The notes beneath the pieces were generated by a model. It was given only the letters and a program-made list of their open reading frames with translations. It was not told the origin of the DNA and searched no databases. A stretch of DNA of 64,000 bases, from the NCBI RefSeq assembly GCF_022569295.1, contig NZ_JAKFIA010000002.1, positions 310,001 to 374,000 on the forward strand, written 5' to 3'. The stretch comes from Pedomonas mirosovicensis (GTDB lineage: Bacteria; Pseudomonadota; Alphaproteobacteria; Sphingomonadales; Sphingomonadaceae). Shown piece by piece: positions 53,852-61,151 of this stretch. The first letter of the stretch is position 1; every line of letters begins with the position of its first letter. Position numbers and translations under genes: made by a program.

Positions 53852-54399
53852 TGCGGCGCTCCCGAAACTGCGGTGCCAGCCGTCACCTTGCCGTGAACGT
53901 GGGTTTTGAGGCTGATGCCGGCGGCCGTCACATCCTCGCTGGCTTCCAGCTTGCCGGTCACGGTGACGGTGCCGGTGATGGTCACGTCGCCTTCGATTTC
54001 GACGCCACCGGGGGCTTCAACGTGCGCCGTGCCGCCGGACGGCAGAACGGCACTCAGGCGGTGCGCGGCGGGGTCATAGGCAAGCTGCGCGCCGTCCTTG
54101 AAGGCAAGGAGGGTCATGTCCTCGCTTGCGGGGGCGGCGTTGTGGTCGGAGAACAGGCCGGTCAGCACAATGCCCAGCGCCGTGTCGGCTTCGGGGCAGA
54201 GGAGGACCACCTGTTCACCCACCGATGGCGGGGACCAGCTCCGGGCGCTGCCCGCGCGCGGGGCCAGCCAGGGGAGGGGCGGGGTGAGAATTTCGCCAAC
54301 CTTCACCGTGCAGCGTGCGGCCGTGAGGTCAACCTCGGCAACAGTGCCAATCCGGATCAGGTCTCCGATGAGGCGTAGAATTTCTGGGGTGTCTGTCAT
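53848..54399 (-). CDS. V: Baseplate central spike protein V
   Basis: 183 aa (P2 V is 211). OB-fold N-terminus (IRIGTVAEVDLTAARCTVKV; LPWLAPRAGSARSWSPPSVG) and a beta-helix tip (GVEIEGDVTITGTVTVTGKL). It ends with THVHG, the HxH that binds iron at the spike apex. The ATG is 34 bp from the palindrome at 54434-54476, so the transcript may start at or near the ATG. Confidence 0.93.
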   Translation of the reverse strand: MTDTPEILRLIGDLIRIGTVAEVDLTAARCTVKVGEILTPPLPWLAPRAGSARSWSPPSVGEQVVLLCPEADTALGIVLTGLFSDHNAAPASEDMTLLAFKDGAQLAYDPAAHRLSAVLPSGGTAHVEAPGGVEIEGDVTITGTVTVTGKLEASEDVTAAGISLKTHVHGKVTAGTAVSGAPQ

Positions 54400-54433
54400 G
54401 CGGGTAGAATGCCCGCATTTTTCGCTTAAAGCG

Positions 54434-54476
54434 CGGCCCCCATGTTGTGCAAAAGCGTGTCACAACATGGGGGCCG
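54434..54476. promoter_or_regulatory. 16-bp perfect palindrome upstream of V, TGTTGT-N13-ACAACA
   Basis: Arms 54434-54449 and 54461-54476 are fully complementary around an 11-nt loop. The core TGTTGT (54443-54448) and ACAACA (54462-54467) are 13 nt apart. The same core geometry is at 58351-58375 and 61029-61053. The centre is about 56 nt before the V start, near the -55 position of Ogr sites in P2. There is no T-run on the minus strand, so it is not a simple terminator for the gene upstream. Confidence 0.75.
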
Positions 54477-54496
54477 AAAGAATTTATTTGGAGGGA

Positions 54497-54718
54497 TTAT
54501 TCAGCGTGTGCAGGGGCGGCCGTAATAACGCCAAGCGCAATTTTATTGGCAACGCCGCGGGCAACTTCCTCAACGCGCTGCCGGGTTGCTTCGGCGTCAT
54601 AGGCGCCATTTTCATCGTGGCAGGCATTCACCTGCCGTTCGTGCACGATCTCGCCCTGGCGGAACGTCACCGGGACGGCGCGCATGGCCTCATCGTAGGT
54701 GCCAATTTTAATTTTCAT
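54497..54718 (-). CDS. Small phage-cluster protein of unknown function
   Basis: 73 aa with an AAAGGAG site before ATG 54718. The charged N-terminal part resembles small tail-region proteins (TYDEAMRAVPVTFRQGEIVH) and the C-terminus is Ala-rich. Not recognised. Last gene of the J operon before the palindrome. Confidence 0.65.
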   Translation of the reverse strand: MKIKIGTYDEAMRAVPVTFRQGEIVHERQVNACHDENGAYDAEATRQRVEEVARGVANKIALGVITAAPAHAE

Positions 54719-54736
54719 TAAAGTGCTCCTTTTTTC

Positions 54737-55132
54737 TCAAAGCTGTGCAGGGGGCGTCGGCCACACTGCCTCACTCGGGGCGGCGGCATAGTTTTCGGGC
54801 AGGTCGCGCAGCGCCTGGCGGTAAACCTGCCAAGCCGCGCGCTGCTCTGCGCTCAATGGCGCATCGGGAATCTGCGTAAAGTCGCTCTCACGCAGCAACC
54901 GATCACGCTTGCGTCGCAGGGAGGCGAGCAGTTGCTCCGCGCTTGCGGGCGGCGGAGTTCGCGCAACGACCGTGCCATCAACAACGGCAAACACCTTGCC
55001 TTCGGCCTGGGCCTCAAGAAGGGTCTTATGGTGCTCGTCTGTTATCGATATCGCATCCACAGGGATGCTGTCGGGGCGGTGGAGAGTGCTGTCGTAAAAT
55101 CCACCGGTTGAGGGAGAGTAGAATTTGGCCAT
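54737..55132 (-). CDS. G: Tail fibre assembly chaperone (gpG-like)
   Basis: 131 aa. N-terminal AKFYSPSTGGFYDSTLHRPD and ISITDEHHKTLLEAQAEGKV, with a C-terminal DAPLSAEQRAAWQVYRQALR, then DLP. This is the tail-fibre-assembly/TAC layout. It sits directly after the fibre gene (2 bp), as P2 G follows H. Confidence 0.88.
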   Translation of the reverse strand: MAKFYSPSTGGFYDSTLHRPDSIPVDAISITDEHHKTLLEAQAEGKVFAVVDGTVVARTPPPASAEQLLASLRRKRDRLLRESDFTQIPDAPLSAEQRAAWQVYRQALRDLPENYAAAPSEAVWPTPPAQL

Positions 55133-55134
55133 GT

Positions 55135-56769
55135 CTAGTATCCAAATGCGATGAAAAACGCCTGTGTCGTCTCCGCGGCGTTAAAAACCTGAAAACTCGT
55201 AGTGTACACCGATCCGCTTCGCACGGCCGGGTTATTGTCCTGTGCATCGGCACTGAGGTGAGCCGTGCCCGAGACGACGACACCCATGCAAAGGCTCGGA
55301 AAGGCGACGGGGAAGGTCAGGGTGACGGTCGAGTCATTGGCCGCCGTGAACCTGCCCGCCTGAATGATCATGCCGTTGGGCAATTTGCAGTAGCCGTATG
55401 CAGATTTGCTTGCGACGAAGTCCGCTAGCTTGGCAAAATCAGAGGCGTGCAGGCCATCAAGCAGATCAGCGTCGAGGCCCGACCCGGATCCGTCATTGCC
55501 CGCCGTCCAGACTCTCGTCCATCCGGCTGGACGGGACAGCAGCATCAGGTCCCCCGAGCCGTATAGCGATGAAAGATAGAAGCCTCGGGCCCCGACGTCG
55601 CCTCCGCCTAGGCAGGCAAGATACGCAAGCTGTGTGCCACTGTAGCCGTTGTTTGTGTGGAGCGAGAACAGGGTCCCGCCGATGGCCAGAGAAAATGGGT
55701 CGGTCACTCCGTCGGCGGGCACACCCGTGGTATTGTAACCCCAGTGCAGTGGGCGGTGCAGGCCGTCGATCATATCCGCATCGAGTCCGGACCCAGCTCC
55801 ATCGTTACCAGAGTGCCAGACGGTACTGCCCTTAACGCTTAGCTCGCCCCCTTCGGTCAGCGACATTTTGGAGACGCCATTGCTGCCGAGCCAGTTATAA
55901 ATGACGTTCGAGGTTGTCCCTGTAACATTGTTGAAGAAATTGATCGCTGTTCCGGATACCGAGAGGCCCAAGAGGCCAAGGGTGTTGCCGTAGGTCAGGT
56001 TGACTTTGCCTGCGGTGCCGATGCTGCCGGTGAAGTTCGCGCCTGAAAGTTTGGCATAGGCCGAGCCTTGCAGGCCATCGAGCAGATCCGCGTCCAGCCC
56101 ATTGCCCGCGCCTTCGTCCTTGAGTGCGGCGGATTTGATATCGAGCAAGGAACGGAAGGCCGATGCAGAGGCGGACGTCAGCAGGGATTTAACGAAGGAT
56201 GAAGGCGCGCCTGCTCCGAACCGGTTGTCGAGCCAGTTGGTGATGGCGGCCTTCAGCCCCTTCGGCGTGACGGCGCGGACGGCATCAACGCCGTTCGTGG
56301 TCTCCTCGGATGTTGCCAATTCCACCACGCCCTGGCGTTCGGTGGTGGCAGGCGGGTTGAGGAAGCTGGTGTCACCGAAGGTGATCTGCGCGGCATCAAC
56401 TTCGGCAAAGGTCACATCGATGCTGAGCAGTAGCATCGCCTGCGCGGACTTCTCCATGATCGGCTCTGCCTGCCCATAAAGGGCGAACAGAGTGCCGTCG
56501 GCAAGGTACAGCGCGAATGAGCGCACCGTATAGGTGTCCCCGCTTTCGTCGCGGACGGTCACATGAATGGTGTCGTCGGCCACGGCCTCGCCGGAGAGGG
56601 TCGATATCCGTTTGATCTCGCCCGGCAGGGTGGCGGCATTCGGCGTCGGCGTGATGGCGGTGGCAGAGACGCCAACGGATGCCATCAGCACCGGCGCGGT
56701 GCCGTTGTTCGCCGCATTGACGAGGGCGGCGCGGCCGGCGTCCGTAATGGTAAGGCTCAATCCGCTCAT
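55135..56769 (-). CDS. H: Tail fibre protein H
   Basis: 544 aa. The N-terminal collar domain of P2 H (LTITDAGRAALVNAANNGTA; SGDTYTVRSFALYLADGTLF, then ALYGQ) attaches to the baseplate. The middle has three repeats of G(L/A)DADLLDGL preceded by NDGxGSG. The C-terminal receptor-binding part (FPVAFPSLCMGVVVSG) resembles putative-tail-fibre C domains. This part sets the target range. Confidence 0.92.
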   Translation of the reverse strand: MSGLSLTITDAGRAALVNAANNGTAPVLMASVGVSATAITPTPNAATLPGEIKRISTLSGEAVADDTIHVTVRDESGDTYTVRSFALYLADGTLFALYGQAEPIMEKSAQAMLLLSIDVTFAEVDAAQITFGDTSFLNPPATTERQGVVELATSEETTNGVDAVRAVTPKGLKAAITNWLDNRFGAGAPSSFVKSLLTSASASAFRSLLDIKSAALKDEGAGNGLDADLLDGLQGSAYAKLSGANFTGSIGTAGKVNLTYGNTLGLLGLSVSGTAINFFNNVTGTTSNVIYNWLGSNGVSKMSLTEGGELSVKGSTVWHSGNDGAGSGLDADMIDGLHRPLHWGYNTTGVPADGVTDPFSLAIGGTLFSLHTNNGYSGTQLAYLACLGGGDVGARGFYLSSLYGSGDLMLLSRPAGWTRVWTAGNDGSGSGLDADLLDGLHASDFAKLADFVASKSAYGYCKLPNGMIIQAGRFTAANDSTVTLTFPVAFPSLCMGVVVSGTAHLSADAQDNNPAVRSGSVYTTSFQVFNAAETTQAFFIAFGY

Positions 56770-56865
56770 GCCTCGGCCCTCCGGATTGCGAAGGCCAAGA
56801 ATGCGGCACAGACAGTCTGCGCCGAAGCTTCAGGGGGGTGGGAGAAGTGTTGTCTCATTGTTTCC

Positions 56866-57406
56866 TCATGCAGCAAAGGAAAGGCGGGCATAGGTGACGG
56901 GGCGGGCCGCGGCGGCGGCCCCAAGGTGGGCGCTCCCCGCAAACCCTTGGGTGAAGGTGAAGTGGCTTCTGGCGGGCTTGGTGCGGGAAACCTCGGCGAT
57001 CACCGCGTCGACAAAAGCGGCGTCGGCCGGGGTTGCTGCGCCGCCGAGCGTCAGGACCAGATCGAAGGTGTAGGGGTCACCGGCTGGGTCTTTCTGCCAC
57101 CATTCCCGAATGGCGACCGACCCGCCGAAGCTCTCGACCACCCGGCGCACGCTCTCGGCCGTGCCTTTGCGGCGCTGAATGGCGATGGCCTGGCGCACCC
57201 GCTCGCGCTTGACCGCCACCGGCCAATCCGAGGACCAGCTGTCGATGGAAAGCGCCCAGGCAAGCCAGGGCAGCAGGTCGGCGGGGCAGGTGTCCGGGTT
57301 CCACAGCTGGCGCAGCGGAACGGGAATGTCCGCCAGCCGCGCGGTGGTGATTTCCAGTGCGCGCTCCAGTTCCGTGGCGTTGGAGGGCAGGAGGGGGGGC
57401 CATCAT
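56866..57406 (-). pseudogene. I: Baseplate protein I, split by an extra base in a G7 run
   Basis: From ATG 57406 (overlapping the J stop) the frame is lost after four codons. Removing one base from the seven G at 57393-57399 gives MMAPLLPSNATELERALEIT and continues as RLADIPVPLRQLWNPD, then LPWLAWALSIDSWSSDWP. This joins the open frame MAVKRERVRQAIA to the stop at 56866. The joined protein is 179 aa against 176 in P2. A tail cannot assemble without I, so an assembly error is the simpler reading. Confidence 0.88.
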
Positions 57407-58314
57407 TCGCCCACCCCCGTGTGGATAACGCTGACGCTGGTGCACCAGCTCGCCTGCGTGCGGCTGACGATGATATCGCCGGCGGGGGAGAGCAGCCTGA
57501 CATTCTGCACGCCCTCGGCGTGCAGGGCGGCGTAAAGGCCGGAGAGGGTGACGTCGCGCCCCAACCGGTGGCTGGCCGCGATGTAATCGTCCAGCCGGCG
57601 GCGGCTCTCCGCGAGGACGACGCTGCCATCGGGGCCGGAGAAGGTGGTGATCTCGGCCTGAACCTCATAGGGAATAATCGCGGCCGATTGCACGATCACC
57701 TGATCGGTCAGCGGGCGCACCGCCTCGTCCGAGACCTTGGCCGCCACCGCTTCCAGCAGCGCGGCGGAAGCTGTGCCATCGCCAGAGCGCGACAGCACGG
57801 TCACGACCACCGTGCCTGGCGTCGGGCTGGTGGCCGAGGCGTCGAGCACGTCGCCATCAGCGGAGAGCGCATGGAAAACATAGGCCCCTTCCGGCCCGGC
57901 GACGGAGTAGCCTTCCGGGGCCAGCACCATGCGCCGGCGCAGGTCGGTGTCGCTTTCCATCGTGGGCGAAATGCCGAGGTCCGGATTACCGGGGGCGAGT
58001 TCTAAGCGCGTGATGCCGAGGAGGGCGGCAAGGTTGTCGAGGTCGGCCCCCGCCGCATAGGCGGGCATTACGGCGCGGGCGGCCTCATTGATGCGCTGGC
58101 GCAGCAGCAGCTCCCGGTAGGCGGCGACCTCTAACACCTTGACGGCAGGGTCGGATTCAACAACCGCGTCGAAGTCCGGCAGCAGCTCGCGCAGCCGTGC
58201 CAGCATGGCGGCGTAGATGGTTTCATAGGACAAGATCTCAACCACAGCCGGCGCGGGCAGTTTGGAGAGATCAACGGCGGTGAAGGTTTCGGTTTGCTCT
58301 GTCATGTCTGGCAT
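57403..58314 (-). CDS. J: Baseplate wedge protein J
   Basis: 303 aa from ATG 58314 (58305 is possible). P2 J family: AVDLSKLPAPAVVEILSYET, LRQRINEAARAVMPAYAAGA, then DLDNLAALLGI, and DDYIAASHRLGRDVTLSGLY. First gene of the J-I-H-G unit, 32 bp downstream of the palindrome at 58346-58380. Confidence 0.95.
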   Translation of the reverse strand: MPDMTEQTETFTAVDLSKLPAPAVVEILSYETIYAAMLARLRELLPDFDAVVESDPAVKVLEVAAYRELLLRQRINEAARAVMPAYAAGADLDNLAALLGITRLELAPGNPDLGISPTMESDTDLRRRMVLAPEGYSVAGPEGAYVFHALSADGDVLDASATSPTPGTVVVTVLSRSGDGTASAALLEAVAAKVSDEAVRPLTDQVIVQSAAIIPYEVQAEITTFSGPDGSVVLAESRRRLDDYIAASHRLGRDVTLSGLYAALHAEGVQNVRLLSPAGDIIVSRTQASWCTSVSVIHTGVGE

Positions 58315-58345
58315 GACACCAGCACCGGCCCGTCTGCGGAAGGGA

Positions 58346-58380
58346 GCCGTTGTTGTGGAAAAGGGCGCCACAACAACGGC
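58346..58380. promoter_or_regulatory. 13-bp perfect palindrome upstream of J, TGTTGT-N13-ACAACA
   Basis: Arms 58346-58358 and 58368-58380, 9-nt loop. The core TGTTGT 58351-58356 and ACAACA 58370-58375 have 13-nt spacing, and the 25-bp core is 21/25 identical to that before V. It may also act as a terminator on the plus strand (TTTTTT follows), but no plus-strand gene is there. Confidence 0.75.
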
Positions 58381-58483
58381 GAGATTTTTTCGGGCGGAAC
58401 GAGCCGAGAAAAAAGATGCGGGGGAGCGGGCGCGCGGCCCTGCTCCCCCGCTTGCTCAATATTCGCAGTCCTGAGGCGTCACG

Positions 58484-58948
58484 TCAGAACACGGTTTCAT
58501 CGCCAAGCGCCAGCGTTTGCAGCCGGGCCGTGTCGGGCACATTGTCAAAGCCGGGGTCATAATCCGGCTCTGGCACGTAGGTCAGGGTGTACCCGCCGCC
58601 TTCACGGGGCTCGGCCAGCACGGTCTCGCTCAGGTCCAGCACGATTGTGAAATTGGTTTGGCCGGTATCAAAGGTTGCTATCTCAAACGTGAGCGCCTCG
58701 TGGGCCGGCTGGCGCAGCCGCTCGGGCTGGTTGCGCTCCAGCCAGGCGAGCACCGGCACCATGATCGTATCGAGCCCTCCGGAAAAATCGTTGATGGTGA
58801 CGGTAAGGCTGTAGCGATACTCAAAGCTGAGGGTCGCGGACTGCACAATGGCTGTCCGCCCCTGGCCGATGGAAAGCGTCAGGCGTTCGGGGGGCAGGTC
58901 GGGCAGCGCCTCCAAAAGATGCTGGCGGAGTAGGTCAGGCTTGTTCAT
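58484..58948 (-). CDS. R: Tail completion protein R
   Basis: 154 aa. P2 GpR pattern: MNKPDLLRQHLLEALPDLPP, SATLSFEYRYSLTVTINDFS, and VPVLAWLERNQPERL. It caps the tail end that would join a head. Its ATG overlaps the Rz1 stop. Gene S, next in P2, is absent. Confidence 0.92.
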   Translation of the reverse strand: MNKPDLLRQHLLEALPDLPPERLTLSIGQGRTAIVQSATLSFEYRYSLTVTINDFSGGLDTIMVPVLAWLERNQPERLRQPAHEALTFEIATFDTGQTNFTIVLDLSETVLAEPREGGGYTLTYVPEPDYDPGFDNVPDTARLQTLALGDETVF

Positions 58949-59247
58949 TGCGGGGGTTCCTTACAGCTGTTGGGCGCATGCCAGGCGATGAGCCGCTCAA
59001 GCTGGCTCGTTGCCTCGGCATAGCTTTGGGCAAGGCGCACGGTGGCTTCCCGCACGGCCTTGGGCATGACGGCAGCTATTCCCACCGGGAAGCCATCCGG
59101 GCGTTCAGGGCAGGTAAGCAACTCGGCCGGCGGCGTATCGCGCACCTCAATGGCTACCGCAGCAGGCGCTGTCTCCGGCGCTTGGTGCGCGCAGGCCTGC
59201 AAGAGCGTTGAGAGCAGCAAACCAGCTGCCGGTGACCTCATCATCAT
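58945..59247 (-). CDS. Rz1-like outer-membrane spanin lipoprotein
   Basis: 100 aa with lipobox LLQAC after a short signal and a Pro/Glu-containing mature part. Its first 101 bp overlap the 3' end of the Rz gene in another frame, the usual nested o-spanin arrangement (lysC in P2). Confidence 0.8.
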   Translation of the reverse strand: MMMRSPAAGLLLSTLLQACAHQAPETAPAAVAIEVRDTPPAELLTCPERPDGFPVGIAAVMPKAVREATVRLAQSYAEATSQLERLIAWHAPNSCKEPPQ

Positions 59248-59641
59248 GAATCTGCTCCTCGGCGGTGTTCATTGTGGCGGTGGCGGCGCGCGCGGCCTCG
59301 TGCGCGGCAGCGCGTCGCCTGGCGTCTGCGGCCTGCTTGTGCTCGCGCGCCTGCATGGCGGCGATCAGGCGCTCGGCGGTCGCCGCCTGCGTGTCGCGCC
59401 TGAAGGCCGCAAGCTCCCGCACTGTCCGGGCGCAGGCCACGCCGGGGTCGCCCTGATCGGCTTCAAAGGACGCGCCCGCGCTCGCGCAAATCCGCTCGGC
59501 CATGGCCTTGAGGTCATCCCGTTCGGCCCTGACCTTGGCGAAGGCGGCGTAAAGACCGGCGGCCGTACCGGCGACGATGAGCAGGGTCAGATAGTCCCGC
59601 TTGCCGGTGAGAAGGCGGAAGAGGCTATGCAACATGGCCAT
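59147..59641 (-). CDS. Rz-like inner-membrane spanin
   Basis: 164 aa from ATG 59641. One N-terminal membrane helix (YLTLLIVAGTAAGLYAAFA) is followed by a long periplasmic coiled coil (RAERDDLKAMAERICAS; AFRRDTQAATAERLIAAMQA). It pairs with Rz1 to fuse the membranes at lysis. It overlaps the lysozyme stop by 17 bp. Confidence 0.85.
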   Translation of the reverse strand: MAMLHSLFRLLTGKRDYLTLLIVAGTAAGLYAAFAKVRAERDDLKAMAERICASAGASFEADQGDPGVACARTVRELAAFRRDTQAATAERLIAAMQAREHKQAADARRRAAAHEAARAATATMNTAEEQIHDDEVTGSWFAALNALAGLRAPSAGDSACCGSH

Positions 59642-60293
59642 GGCCTGCACCCCAGATGGCCTTGGCACGATCCAGGCAGGCGCGCCGGCTGGCGAGGCCG
59701 TTCAGCCCGCCGTTGATCCGGCGGGTGATGGCTTCCAGGTCATCCTGATCGGCAAGGGAGTTGAGGCCATGGTCAGCCCAGAACAGGCAGGCGATGAGCA
59801 CGGCCAATTCCGGCTCGGCCGCGCGCTCGGGCTGCCCCACGAGATCGATCCCGAGCCGGGCGCCGTAAGCCACGTAGTTGGCCTTTCCGGTCAACTGGAA
59901 AATGCCCCGGCCGCGAAACCGCTCGCCATCGCCGCCGGCATTGTTGCCCAGGCTTCGGCGATAATCGTAGCGCTGCAGATAATCATCCCACGGATCGGGG
60001 TCTGGCCCATCGCCCGAGCCCAGCTCGACGAAATAGCGAAAGCCGCCGGTCTCGTGTGCGGCCTGTGCCAGGAAGTGGGACATCCGCAGGGGCGTCGTGA
60101 TGCTGAACCGGCGAAAATCGCCGGCCATGGCCGCGCCGAGCAATGGCCCGAGCGCGCCGAGCGGGCGGCCCGCCACATAGCCGCACCAGGCGGCAAGACT
60201 TCGGGGTCCCCATATGCCGTCAATGAGGCCGGGATCGTAGCCGGCCTTGGTGAGGTGGACCTGCGCGGCGAGACTCTGGTCGCGGGAGATCAT
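59625..60293 (-). CDS. GH19-type endolysin
   Basis: 222 aa from ATG 60293 (overlaps the holin stop as ATGA). A peptidoglycan-binding-like start (AAQVHLTKAGYDPGLIDGIW, then G) is followed by a glycoside hydrolase 19 domain with the catalytic Glu in FLAQAAHETGGFRYFVELGS and RGRGIFQLTGKANY. It cuts the cell wall for release; no signal peptide, so it needs the holin. Confidence 0.93.
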   Translation of the reverse strand: MISRDQSLAAQVHLTKAGYDPGLIDGIWGPRSLAAWCGYVAGRPLGALGPLLGAAMAGDFRRFSITTPLRMSHFLAQAAHETGGFRYFVELGSGDGPDPDPWDDYLQRYDYRRSLGNNAGGDGERFRGRGIFQLTGKANYVAYGARLGIDLVGQPERAAEPELAVLIACLFWADHGLNSLADQDDLEAITRRINGGLNGLASRRACLDRAKAIWGAGHGHVA

Positions 60294-60632
60294 CGGTTCC
60301 TCCCCAGAAGATTTTTCAGAAGGCACGGAATATCAGCGGCCAGTTCGCCGGCCGCGCGGGTGAAGCGCGGCGCGGCCTCGAATGCCACCATGGCGATGAC
60401 GAAACCGACAGCCTGGGCAACGAAGGGGGAGAAGTCGAACAACTCGGCCGCGGCCAGCGTTACATAGTAGCTGACGCAAATGCCGGTGACCCATTGCACG
60501 AGGCGCTGGCGCCAGGAAAGTCCCGGTCGCCACGCCTGGCCCACGGCAGAGCCCAGGGCGGCGGGGGGCGAGGGCCGCCACGGCGGTTTGCGCCGACTCC
60601 CACAACTCGCTCGAAAACTCAGAGAAGGTCAT
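60290..60632 (-). pseudogene. Holin-like membrane protein, extra base in a G6 run
   Basis: The first frame MTFSEFSSELWESAQTAVAA breaks at the six G at 60563-60568. With five, it continues as LAPAALGSAVGQAWRPGLSW, then RQRLVQW, followed by two membrane helices (GICVSYYVTLAAAELFDF; AQAVGFVIAMVAFEAA) and a charged tail. The joined length is 113 aa. Position between X and the endolysin matches P2 Y. Confidence 0.8.
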
Positions 60633-60636
60633 CACG

Positions 60637-60849
60637 CTAATCCCACAGCTGGATCAGGGGGAGGCTGGACGGTCCGGGGCGGAGGTCCGGCACGGCAACG
60701 CCAATTCCGACGGGAAGAACAGGGCCAAGGTCGGCAAGTCCGGGGTTGGCATCCAGCACAACAGGCAGAGCGTCCGCACCGAGGCCGGTTTCCCGCCAAA
60801 GTAGCGCATCGAGGGTGTCTCCTTGGGTCGCGGTCAGCATCAGTGGCAT
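60637..60849 (-). CDS. X: Tail protein X
   Basis: 70 aa, P2 gpX (67 aa) layout: a LysM-like QGDTLDALLWRETGLGADAL, then PVVLDANPGLADLGPVLPVG. It begins the lysis/tail operon 4 bp before the holin. Confidence 0.93.
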   Translation of the reverse strand: MPLMLTATQGDTLDALLWRETGLGADALPVVLDANPGLADLGPVLPVGIGVAVPDLRPGPSSLPLIQLWD

Positions 60850-60864
60850 GGGCTCGGCTCTCCG

Positions 60865-60946
60865 TTATTCGGGGTGTCGGGGGGCGTGCGCCTGATCGGC
60901 GAGCCGTGCCTTCAGCGGCGGCATGGGGGATGTCGATATCGGTCAT
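60865..60946 (-). CDS. Possible short leader ORF before X
   Basis: ATG 60946 has a good AGAGGGA site and opens MTDIDIPHAAAEGTARRSGA. With the six G at 60879-60884 it reads on over X in another frame; with five it would stop at 60865, just before X. In P2 this place is held by the end of the head gene L. It could be a scar of the lost head genes. Low certainty. Confidence 0.35.
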
Positions 60947-61027
60947 TGTCCCTCTCGGCTGGCGGCAATCAGGTCGGGAAATTCAATTAGAATTAGAAGG
61001 GATGGGGTGCCGGCGCTCAAGCAGGGG

Positions 61028-61054
61028 CTGTTGTTCACGGCGCCCCTACAACAG
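61028..61054. promoter_or_regulatory. Palindrome upstream of the X/lysis operon, TGTTGT-N13-ACAACA
   Basis: Arms CTGTTGT (61028-61034) and ACAACAG (61048-61054). Core spacing 13 as in the two others. The centre is about 95 nt before the possible leader ATG at 60946, leaving room for a promoter at the expected place. Confidence 0.7.
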
Positions 61055-61133
61055 GAGGGAGCCAATGGCTCTGGGCCGCCCCTGCGATCACTATGGGCAG
61101 GGCAGATCGCTGCATTAGCGGCTGGCGGGCGCG

Positions 61134-61151
61134 GCGCGAAAAGTCAGCGGA
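61134..61151 (+). repeat. Dispersed 18-bp iteron-like sequence, copy 4
   Basis: GCGCGAAAAGTCAGCGGA, identical to copies 1-3 and 29 kb from the origin. It shows that the tailocin is embedded in the same replicon as repA. Confidence 0.85.

Larger units (their letters stand above)
43240..60946. mobile_element. P2-type contractile tail and lysis cluster without head genes: probable R-type tailocin
   Basis: The cluster has two small genes, an Ogr-like activator, an S24 repressor, a three-gene cargo and a minus-strand set encoding D, U, T, E/E', FII, FI, W, V, a chaperone, H, I, J, R, spanins, lysozyme, holin and X. Terminase, portal, scaffold, capsid, integrase and replication genes are absent from the cluster and both flanks. 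Tail plus lysis plus SOS-type control is the R-pyocin plan. A defective P2 prophage is the alternative. Confidence 0.8.

Noticed and set aside
58346-58380. Palindrome as a simple Rho-independent terminator
   Set aside because: The T-run is on the plus strand, where no gene ends. On the minus strand, where genes run, no T-run follows. Two further palindromes share the same core spacing, which favours a protein-binding site.
43240-60946. Intact P2-like prophage
   Set aside because: No integrase, attachment sites, replication, terminase or capsid genes were found within or beside the cluster.
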